Origin: Ruminococcus flavefaciens | Lineage (GTDB): Bacteria; Bacillota; Clostridia; Oscillospirales; Ruminococcaceae | Length of the DNA stretch: 58,957 nucleotides | Direction of reading: 5' to 3' | Assembly (NCBI GenBank): GCA_002371825.1 | Contig: DFHF01000031.1 | Span: 1-58,957, forward strand | Program-made: the position numbers and the translations under genes | Part shown: positions 33,001-43,100 of the stretch, piece by piece | How positions within the stretch are numbered: the first letter of the stretch is position 1 | Layout of the letters: the number at the start of each line of letters is the position of its first letter | The notes under the pieces: model-generated | Database searches by the model: none | Told to the model about the DNA's origin: nothing | Seen by the model: the letters and a program-made list of their open reading frames with translations, nothing else

Positions 33001-34196
33001 AAGCAGTCCTTTACATAATCCCAATGTATACACAGATTTCCTTCTTTAAGCGATACCTGATTATCAAGAACTACCTGCGGAGTCTGGCTTATCTGATACG
33101 TTCTTTTTCCAAGCCACTCCCATTTGCTGCCTGCTTTATCAAACATCATACTTGTGCAAACGGCAGGAAAAGGAAATCTTTCCTGTAATCCTTTCTGCTC
33201 TGAGTATTCACGGATAACCGCAGAGCTTTCAAAAGCTCGATGTTTCTTACAGCTGCTTATCTTCTTCTGAGCTGCTGCAGCTATCTCAATACAGTCTGTA
33301 GTATCCGAAAGGTCAAAATCAACAAGCATTACTTCAGTAAAATCACCGATTGTTTTCAACAGTTCCTTATCACTGCCTTTTCTGTTTGAAACAGTTATAT
33401 TAAGGGTGATTTTCTTTTGTCTGCACCATCTTGCCAGAGTTTTTGCATATGCTGCCATTACATAGACAGATGGAAGAATATGCCTTCCACTAAGCTTTTC
33501 CTTTATCTTATCCCATTCAGCTTTAGGTATTACCCTTTCGCAGCTTGCGAATCTTCCGCTCTTTATATTCTGTATCTGTGTGAACTGCGGTCCGGAAGGA
33601 AGCTGAGGAATTATCTCTTTCCAGAATTTTTCATCAGCTTCTCTTTTATTTTGTCTTTGTGTTTCAGTATATCGTATATGCTTTTCAATTGTCTCAAATG
33701 GAATAATATCCATATCTCCCGGGTCATTATAACACCTGTAGAGACCTTCAAGCATTATCTCTGTACTCATTCCATCCATTATCATCATATCAGAATCAAT
33801 GAGCAGCAGCTTTTCTTTATCATTCAGCTTATATGCTTTGAACTCAAACATAGGCCATTTATCGAGCTCAAAAATTCTCGTTGATGTAGTGTCTCTCAGT
33901 TCAAGTATCTTCTCTTCCTGTGCTTTTGGATCAAGATTTGATATATCCTCTTCTTTTATGGTATAATACGGAGTTTCATCCATAAAGCACTGCATAGCAT
34001 CTGAGGTAATATAAGACCTTAGCGAAGGCTGTTCAGCAATTACACAGTTCAAAGTTTTTTCCAGCCGTTTCATATCAAGTTCAGTTCGATATTCAATATA
34101 AAAATGTGTTGATATTCCTCCGAGAAAAATGTTTTTATTTCTGCCGTATAGATATGATCTTTGTACATCCGTTAAAGGAAGATATTTCTTATTCAT
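30036..34196 (-). CDS. NRPS: Cy-A(Cys)-[MT]-T
   Basis: 1386 aa. Cyclization domain (~1-430) with DMMIMDGMS (DxxxxDxxS, ~residue 137). Adenylation domain with YTSGSTGSPKG (~577) and pocket residues D-L-Y-N-M-S-L-I-W, a cysteine code with Met at one position. Between A-domain cores A8 and A10 is an inserted ~370-residue methyltransferase-like domain (preceding winged region ~900-960; SAM motif ILEVGAGVGATTG ~1059; IAANVLHDS ~1128), the arrangement of PchE/PchF and HMWP2, where it is a methyltransferase or a methyltransferase-derived epimerase. Carrier domain VRIGIDSLKG (~1330). Starts inside the end of the 3223-aa gene (8-bp overlap), so translation is coupled. No docking domain or thioesterase. 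Confidence 0.92.
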   Translation of the reverse strand: MNKKYLPLTDVQRSYLYGRNKNIFLGGISTHFYIEYRTELDMKRLEKTLNCVIAEQPSLRSYITSDAMQCFMDETPYYTIKEEDISNLDPKAQEEKILELRDTTSTRIFELDKWPMFEFKAYKLNDKEKLLLIDSDMMIMDGMSTEIMLEGLYRCYNDPGDMDIIPFETIEKHIRYTETQRQNKREADEKFWKEIIPQLPSGPQFTQIQNIKSGRFASCERVIPKAEWDKIKEKLSGRHILPSVYVMAAYAKTLARWCRQKKITLNITVSNRKGSDKELLKTIGDFTEVMLVDFDLSDTTDCIEIAAAAQKKISSCKKHRAFESSAVIREYSEQKGLQERFPFPAVCTSMMFDKAGSKWEWLGKRTYQISQTPQVVLDNQVSLKEGNLCIHWDYVKDCFSDTAVNSMQEDYIAELLGNQDEVQKKYDEIAVKYNQTLVDIPKTDLVTLFRKTVERFADKTAVEDENCSVSYGELDRLSDLIAGYTVEKYGTYQPVILKMSRHINAVAAMLGILKSGGYYIPVAENVPKQRLNFIKEQSGSKVVYDDEKIKEILSVQSTDYSENIAEPDRIAYVIYTSGSTGSPKGVVIKHDAVCNTIQDINQRFSIDENDSVIGISFFGFDLSVYDVFGTLACGGTLYLARSAQDIYGIRELVFNNNITVWNTVPSIMELFINNLSEEQVNNSLRVVMLSGDWISLGLPEKIKKHFPNAEVYSLGGATEASIWSIYYPVKEVSPDWNSIPYGYPLANQTIWVLDSYGRICPEGVSGEICIGGRGVASGYLNDDERTAKQFIRHDKLGNIYMTGDLGYLSENGYVVFMGRKDFQVKLNGYRIELGEIENCLLRCKNVREAIAEVKEAYGKKMLCAYVTPEKSAEKENSVFVDTVNSIKISPPVVPEIKQEKYEEIQHRMDEYSLSIMFRLFRGLTDDKTFSVDELISSGKVNERYKKISLQWADSLVENGYLKKEINGNYSFSGSEPSEIRNEKLPEMDSWNTVFDFLSECSEKLKDVVSGAINPMSLLFKDGRSDIADDLYGSNPVAVYYNAYVAEMAKGLAERTGRKIRILEVGAGVGATTGPVIKKLSESEFSYEFTDVSEFFNDIAKDKFGDDADISYGMIDIDELPQSQGYQAGQFDIIIAANVLHDSADIRKSLRNLRTLLDSSGVIIMLEVTESRHFHKISMGLMNGYSAYEDERRVKNNSPLLNFEEWIEEMSNAGFSNICDLTAGAAFNGGQSVFAALSGKNVSYPDMEDMHTTLEENVVSYMMPESIMIMDSLPYTSNGKVDRKSLPVFTGKNDTAAEEYVAPKTDTEKLVASILSEIANIDEVSATSDFVRIGIDSLKGITFITKLQEKGIKISLSELYEYPNVRKLSAFADERRSSEELLECGEI

Positions 34197-37100
34197 TATT
34201 TTTCCCTTCCAAGTATTCTGAAATTTTTCTTACTGTATCCAGCATATATATATCAGTCAAATCTATCTCGTATCCATCATTTTTAAGCTGAGCTACGAGC
34301 TTTATAGCTGAAATTGAATCTCCGCCTGCATCATAGAAATTTGTATCCAGTCCTACAGTCTTTCCAGCAGAATCAGAAAATGACTTTTCCCATAATCCTT
34401 TTATATATTTCTGAAGCTCGGTCATTTCTTCATTAAGCAAAAATGTATTCAAAACAGATGCAACAGCTTCTGCATTTTCAGGCGCTATCATTTCAAAATG
34501 GCCGAAACTGCTTGCAATATAATCTGTATCAGCATAGCTTGCCCATTTTTCTGAACTGTCATTAAATCCCGGAGCTGCTCCGATATAAAGAGTCTTTATA
34601 TCTTCTATTTTTTCCGGGCCTTCATATGCAGCACAAGCCTCTGAAAAGCTTCTGAACAGGTTAACCATCGCAATTACCTGTACGGCGCTTACATTTGCAC
34701 TATCAGATATCTTTACTCCCAGTGCTTCAGAATTGAATTTACTGATAATATTCTTTTCAACTTCTCTGTTACTGATAACATAACTGCACGCTGAACCCCA
34801 TATCTCACTGATACTCTCTGCATCCCCGATGTAAGATATGTATTCACTGCCCATATTATTGAAGATAAAGTCCTTCTCTGATTCAATCGTAAAGTAATTC
34901 TTCCCAGTATCAGGAGAAGGAGAATCAAGCATTATAAGTTTTGAAACATTTATTCCATCTTTTCTGAGCTGTGAAGCAGTTTCGGCAGCAATAACACCTC
35001 CTACACACCATCCAGCAAGTATGATATCTCCCGTTTCAATTGTATTTTTTATAAATCTTCTGCAATTTTCTGCCATATCCTTTATAGAAAGTTTCTCCGG
35101 CCAGATAGTAGGATCTTTTCCATAATCTATACCGTAGCAGCTGAAGCTCGGATCAATATATCTGCATATCTCATCATATATCGAAGAGTAACCGCTTCCT
35201 CCATATATAAATACTATGTTAGCATGATCTGATGTGCCTTGTCTTATAAGCCTGAGTTTATCACTTTCTGCACCATTAGTAATATACGCTTCCAGCTTTC
35301 TGATAGTGTTGCAGCCATAAATATCTCTTATAGAAACATCTATACCATTTGCTTTCAGCTCTGATACAAAACGTATAGCCATAAGCGAATCTCCGCCCAT
35401 TTCAAAGAAATCATCATCTATATATACTGTATCAGTGTTAAATATCTCTTTCCATATATCAGCAATTTTTTTCTGCAATGAAGTTTCAGGAGAAATAGTT
35501 TTTCTTTCTGTATTTTCATTCTTTATTACAGGAACAGGGAGTGCTTTTTTATTGACCTTTCCATTTGAAGTAAGAGGTATCTCATTCACCTGAATAAATC
35601 TGTCAGGTATCATATAATCCGGAAGCTTTGTCCTTAAATGTGCAAATACTTCCTCCTCGTTTATATCATTATTATCTGAAAATGCAAATATAACATTTTG
35701 CCTGTATAATTCAGCAGGGCTTCCAGCCTTAGGATAATAGGAAGCTGAATGGAAGCCATTGCTTTCCATTACTGACTTCCACTCTTCCGCATTAAGAAGA
35801 GTTCTGTCAAATTCAGTACGATAATCGCAGTAAGATGAGTATCCTTCAAGGAATCCGGTAGAGAACTTTATCATGTCACTGCTCTTGGTTATCTCAAGAA
35901 CAATGAACATTCCATTCTTTTTAAGAAGTTTTTTCATTGAGAACAGAGTATGCGGAAGATCCTTGGCATCATGAAGAACATTTGCACCAAGTATTATATC
36001 ATAGCTGCCCTGAGCAAAACCGACATTTTCTAAAGGCTCATCAATATTGAAAAGCTTATAATCCACAAAATCGTAATCCTTAAGGAGCTGCTTCGCATTA
36101 TTCAGGAAGAAATGGGATATATCTGTAAACGTATACTCAACATTATCTGTTTCAAGGCCTTCAAGTACCGGTACAGTAGTACCTCCTGTACCTGCACCGA
36201 ACTCAAGGATCCTTACCTTTTCACCAGCAGGGAGAGTGCGTATATACGCATTTATTGCCTTTGATACAATACTATTCTCATATTCTGCAAGAGGATTCTT
36301 TCTGTAGATCGTATCAGCCTGATCGGTATCTCCATTATTGAAGAGCAGCTCAACAGCATTTCGCTTACCGGTAAGAACTTCTCGATAATTAGCGTGCATA
36401 CTCTTATAAGTGTTGAATGCACCGCTCCAGAATTGTGAATAATTATCCATTATACTGTTTTCTTTATTGAAATCAGGATCGTATGAGAACGGTCTTATGC
36501 CAATATACTTACCTTGAGCTATCCTCTTAGCATATCCATGCTCACACAGCGATTCCATCCACTGACATATTAATGGTCTGTATACTGGCTTTATACCATT
36601 CTTTTCCATAATATCATCAACAAAGATATTATTATTTTCAGAAGTATCTACACCAAATTCTTCAAGAGCATTCTTGATAGAGTTAAACGAATTATCGTCC
36701 ATAAAACACATTAGTCTGTCATAATCCGAAGGCGAGATCTGTTCCGGAAGCATTTCTGAGGCAGCCTCTGTCTCTGTTCCGATTCTGTTCAAATACTCTT
36801 TTTGCTCCACATCAGAAGAAGTCTTATTTGCAACGGCATAAAGTGCTATCATTTTACTTCCGCCGATATCAAACGTTGTCGCAGCCGAATTCTCGATGTA
36901 TTCAAGTTCGTTTGCAGCCTTCTCAATCTCTCCCAGCTCTATTCTGAAACCATGTATCTTCACCTGATCATCCTTTCTGCCAAGGAATACTACATATCCT
37001 TCCGGTGAGAACATTCCTCTGTCACCAGTGCAATATATTCTGCCATATACAGGGTGAATTATGAAAGCCCTTTCAGTAAGTTCCTTTTCACCCATATATC

Positions 37101-40100
37101 CGTCAGAAAGACCGATGCCTCCGATAAATATATCGCCTTCGATACCAAAAGGACAATCCATCTTTCTGTCATCAAGAACATATATCTTCTGATTTGCAAG
37201 AGGATAGCCATATGGGATACTCTTCCAATCATCATTTACTTGGCTTATAGGATAGTATATAGACCATATTGACGCTTCCGTGGATCCTCCGAGACTTATT
37301 ACATCTGCATTTTTAAAGCATCTGTGTATTCTTTCAGGAAGTTCAAGAGGTATCCAGTCGCCGCTGAGCATTACAAGTCTTAAAGAATCACTTCTGAGTT
37401 TTTCACCAGCTTTTCCTTCAGTACAAATTCCCATGATCGAAGGAACTGAGTTCCATATAGTGATCTTCTTTTCACATAATATTTTCCTGATGTTGTCTGC
37501 GTCATAAAGATCAGGGATCATCACAAGTTCTGCACCTGCAAGCAGTGACCCGAATATATCATATACAGACAGATCAAAACACATGGATGAAAGACCTATG
37601 ATACGATCATTTTCATCGACATTAAATCGTTCGTTTATATCCTCAAGAGTATTAATCACTGCACCATGTGATATAACAACACCCTTTGGTTTTCCTGTAC
37701 TGCCTGATGTAAAAATTATATATGCTTTTGATGAAGGTGATATCTGCGTCTGTACTGCTGTATCATCAGGATAATCAAGCATCCCGGAAGAGATCATTAT
37801 ACTGATCCCAGCAGTATCACATATACTTTTAACTCGCTCAGCCGGATAATCCGGAAGCATTGGAACATAGCAGCCTCCGGCTTTGATAATACCAATTATC
37901 TCCGCTATTGTTTCGATACTGCGGTGAACAGATATTCCAACCGGCTCGCCTTCAGATACCCCTTTGCTCCTAAGACAATTAGCAACTCTCTCGGACAGTA
38001 TATCAAGTTCTTCATATGTATATGAAGAATTTCCGAGACTTACAGCAGTATTTTTAGCATATCTTTTTGCAGAGCTCCGGAAGCAGGAAGCAAGATCTTT
38101 AGGCACATAATCCCTGTCAGTTGAATTGTAGGCAATAAGTGCGTTTTTCTCATTTTCTGTCAGCGATGATACTTCAGGCTCTTTGCCGCTGACAGCCATA
38201 TTGATCATATCAACAAACCTGCCAAAAAGATTTTCAACAAGCTCAGTTTCAAAAAGCTCAGTTACATAGTCAAGCTGGACTCTGAGTCCGCCCTTTTCAT
38301 TCATGGCCTGGAAATCAAGATGTACCTGCGGAGTCTGACCGATGGACCATTTCAATTCACCAAACTTTTCTACTTCCTCGTAAATATCCTTTTCAAAGAG
38401 CATACTTGTAAATACAACCGGCATAACGGCACTTCCGGCCGGAAGGCCGCTTCTCTTCGCTACTTCTCTTGCAAATTCCACACCATCATAATATCTGTTT
38501 TCAAGTGCATCAGTAAGCTTTTTCTGTATATCAGCACAGCGTTCTGCAAAAGTATTTCCAGCTTGTCTATCATAATCTATAAGTACCGTAGAAGTAAAAT
38601 CACCATATATTTCATTTATATCCCTATGGAACGGATAGCGGTTGAATATTGTCAGGTTTATTCCAACACGGCTCATACCAGAAAACATAGATAGAACTTC
38701 ACCATATGCACTTAACATTACAGCTGAAACTGTCGAACCGTTCTTTTCAGCAATCTCCTTAAGTCCATTGTATGAATCAGCTGTAAAATAATGAGACACT
38801 CTTGCAAAATGGCTCTTTTCAACTTCAGAAGGAGAGATCTTATAATTAAATACAGGTGCAGGAGGGAAATCATCTGCTTTTGACATCCAATAACTGCGGC
38901 TTGTCTTATAAAGCGCTCCGGACTTTACATTGTCAAGATCTATTATAAAATCACGATATGTGTAGCTATGTTCAGGCAACTGAATATCCGGATCATTATA
39001 AAGCATTATAAGCTGCTGTATAAACATACTTGCACTTACAGAATCAAGTATCATCAGATCATAACTCATATAAAGATACTTTCTCTCTTCATCAAGCTTA
39101 AGGCACCTGAATTCAAATAGCGGATATCTTGAAATATCAAAAACAGCATGTGACATCTCGCTTCTGATCTCACGGAGGACTTTTTCTTTTTCATCCTGAC
39201 TAAGACCACTTATATCTTTTACATCAATTTTATAAGGCTCAACATTTGGAATAATATGCTGAGTTCCATCCTGATCAATTACAGCTCTCAGCATTTCCTG
39301 ATCAATGATAAGTCTGTTGAGAGCCCTTTCAAGACGAGGAATATCAGCTTTCGTTTCAAACTCAAAATAATTATGAGTCGAAAAACCACCGAGTTCATAT
39401 ATATCCTGTCTTCCCATAAAATAAGCCATCTGAAGTGAAGAAAGTGCAAAAGGCTTATTTATATCCTTATCCATGCATTCATCTGAAAGCTCAGAATGAT
39501 ACTCTTCAATAAGCTCCTTAACTCTATCGAGAAGCTGCTCTGCCTGTGATACTGATACCGCCTTCTCATTGAATCTCATCTCAATATAGAATGCGTCATC
39601 AGCGAAAGCAGAATTAATATCGAGCTGATAAAGGCTGTTCTGAGCAGGTGAATATAATCTGCCATGTGGTCTGAGTGAAACTTCAAAAATGTCATTTGAG
39701 ATCTCACTGCCAAATTCGCCAAGATAATTTATACAAATATCAGGCTCGGAAGCACGATCGCCCAGATCCATGAGTCCATATTCAGCAGAATGTCTCCTGA
39801 AAAAATGATTCTCTTCTGATATAGGAGCAATGCACCTGCCAATCCTTTTTGCTCCGAATGAATTAAGTACGAATGGATATATGGCTGTGAACCAACCAGC
39901 TGTATCAGAAACATCATGCTTCAATCCAGCTGCATCACGTCCATGAGATTCAAGATTCACTGTTACTTTATCCATACCAAGTATTTCTGAAAATGCAATG
40001 GCAAATCCGGAAAGAATAATGTCACTGAAATCAGAATTTCTTATCTTGTCTGACTGTAAAGCTGTCTCTCTTGCAATATCAGCCGGAATCGATACACGGT

Positions 40101-43100
40101 AATACTTTTCGTCTTTCCTTAATCCTAAAGGTATTTCGTCAAAATTCTTAGTAATGTCAACCGGCCATTTGTCAATTACATTCTTAGAATCTTCTGCAGA
40201 TTTTTTCAGTTCCTCTGAATAAAGTTTATATGAACTGTACTTTTCACTTTTTTCAAGAGGCTCATCGTTTTCAGCAGCCTTTAATGCCTTACAGAGATCT
40301 CTAAGAACTATTCTCCAAGTAACTCCATCTGTAATAAGATGATGCATAACGATAATAAGATAAATCCTGCCAGCGCCTGATATTTTACCTGCATTTATTA
40401 GATGGCCTGCTGAAATATCAAGTGTGCTCTGAAGATCATCTCCGAAGCTGTTAATTTCTTCATCTGCAAGTTCTTTATCAGAAACATATTCCGAATATTT
40501 GAACGGGACAAAATCTTCTCCCATGATATGATGTGACAATACACCATCAGAACTAATATCGAATACTGATCTGAACACATCATGCTGTTTCACGATATAT
40601 TCAAAAGCACTCTTTATTTTATCTCCGCTGACATCATGTTTAAGTTCAAGTATTACCGACTGATTGAACCATGATAAGTCATTGGAAACATTTCTGCTGA
40701 ACCATTTCTGCACAGGTACAGCAGGAACTTCACCTATTATATCTGAATCCTGAAGTTTATCCTGCTTATTCTTTGCAAGCAAACTGCTCATAAGTCTGAT
40801 AGTCGGATTAGCAAAAATTTCTTTCAGTCCGATATTTATACCTTTTCTTCTGAAAGCCGCAGAAAGGTTCATTGCCTTTATCGAATCTCCGCCAAGTTCA
40901 AAGAAGCTGCTGTCAATACCGATATCCTTTATTCCCAGCACCTCAGACCAAAGTCCTGCGATAAAAATCTGCTCATCTGTTTCAGGTACTGTTATTTCCT
41001 GAATTACTTTGTCAGAAATTCTAAGCGCAGTTTCCTTGTCAAATTTTCCATTGATCGTCATAGGCAGTTCTTTCATAAAAAACATCTGAGCAGGAAGCAT
41101 AAACTCCGGTATCCTGCTGAGAAGATAGCTTTTCATCTCATCCTGTCTTAGTTCACGATCCGAAGATGCAAACAGCTGAATAAATTTTTCGCCGGATTCT
41201 CCGTCAGAAAGGCACACTACCGCATCCTTGATATTGTCGTTGCTAAGGACAGCTTTCTCGATCTCTCCAAGTTCAATTCTGAAACCTCTCACCTTAACTT
41301 GTGAATCTTTTCTTCCTGAGAAAATAACATCTCCATTAGGCGAAAGCTTTACATAGTCACCAGTAGCATAAATCTTTCCTCCTATTTCAAAGAGATCATC
41401 AATGAATCTGGAACTGGTCATTTCATCATTTGAAATATATCCATTATATTCTACACCGCCTGAAATAAATAGCTCTCCTGTCATTCCTATCGGAAGCAGA
41501 TGACGGTCTCTGTCAAGAACGTAGAATTTTCTTGAAGGATTCGGCTTACCAATATGGACTGTCTCAGCATCACCGACCAATGATGCAGGGAATGCAGATA
41601 CCATTACAGCTGTTTCAGTTGGTCCGTAAACATTATATAACTCTCCACCCACATATTCTGAAGCTTTCTTAAAGTGTTTAAGACTTGCCGCCTCTCCTCC
41701 GGTGGTAAGAATTCTGAAATTCCTGAAGCAATCCGGAACATTATCTATCAAGAGATTGAAAAGACGTGTGGTCAAAAACATATTTGTTATCTTTTTATCT
41801 GCAAAGAAATCTGCAAGTCTGTTTATATCTTCCTTATCTGCTTCAGGCACTATAACTACTGCGGCGCCATGAATCAGAGACATATAAACCTCATATACTG
41901 AAGCATCAAAGGAATAGCTTGCTATCTGCGCTACTCTGTCCCCGGGAACACACTGATAGCTGCTTCCGTCGCAGGCAAAATCCGTAAGACAGAGATCGGA
42001 TATCATGGCTCCTTTCGGTGTACCTGTTGAACCTGATGTATAAATGATATAGAGAATGTCAGATTTCTCACCATCTGCAATATAATCGTCTTCCTCCATT
42101 GAAACATATTCATCATCAGATATATATGCTACATCATCGAGGAAATCATACTTCTTCCTGAATGACTCAGAACCAAGGATGAATTTCATACCGCACTGCT
42201 CCTTCATCTGAAGGACACGATCCTCTGTGAGTTTTTTCATTTCAAGCGGAAGATAAACTGTACCTGTTTTCAGCAATGCAAGAATCCTGATCGGCATTAT
42301 GTGAGTATATTCAGCATTTACACCAACTACATCGCCCTTTTTTACACCATTTTTCCTGAGCAATGAAGCAAGTTTATTGGAAAGGATATCAGACTCAGCA
42401 TAGGTGATATTGGTATTTCCATATTCTATAGCAGTTGTATCATGATATTTGTCAACTGCTTCCTTATAGAGTTCAATTGTTCGTTTATTATTCTGAGGTA
42501 CATATCCTCCGTTTACAAGTTTCAGCTGAGAAGCACTTTTTTCCTCTGAAAGAATACTGATCTCATTAAGCGGAGCTGAAAGATCACTGAGTATTGTTTT
42601 CAGCAAGTATACATAGTCCTCAGCCATACTCATGATAGCTTCAGCAGAATACTTTTCTGAATTATATTCAAAAGATATCATAAGAACATCTGTAGGCTCA
42701 AACTTAATAACGAGATCGTATGATGTTGCATCATATATCTCAGCATCAGAAATCGTCATTCCGCCAGATGTAAGCCCGCAAAGCATTCTTGTAATATCCA
42801 GATTTTCAAATGCCAGAGCGTGATTCACAAGCTCACGCTTATTAAGATTATTCTGGATATCAGAAAGTTTAACATGGGAATTCATCTCTGCTTTTATCAT
42901 AGACATATTGATACTGCTGCATATATCTCTGAACGAATCCCCTGCACTATATCTGAGAACAACCGGCATAGTGTTGATAGTAAGTCCAACCATTTCAGCA
43001 ATATTATCAGTATCAGCAAGACGTCCGGATACGACCGTGCCCCATACGCTCTCATAGGCATCGTTATATTTTGTAAGCAGCACACCCCATACAGACTGAT

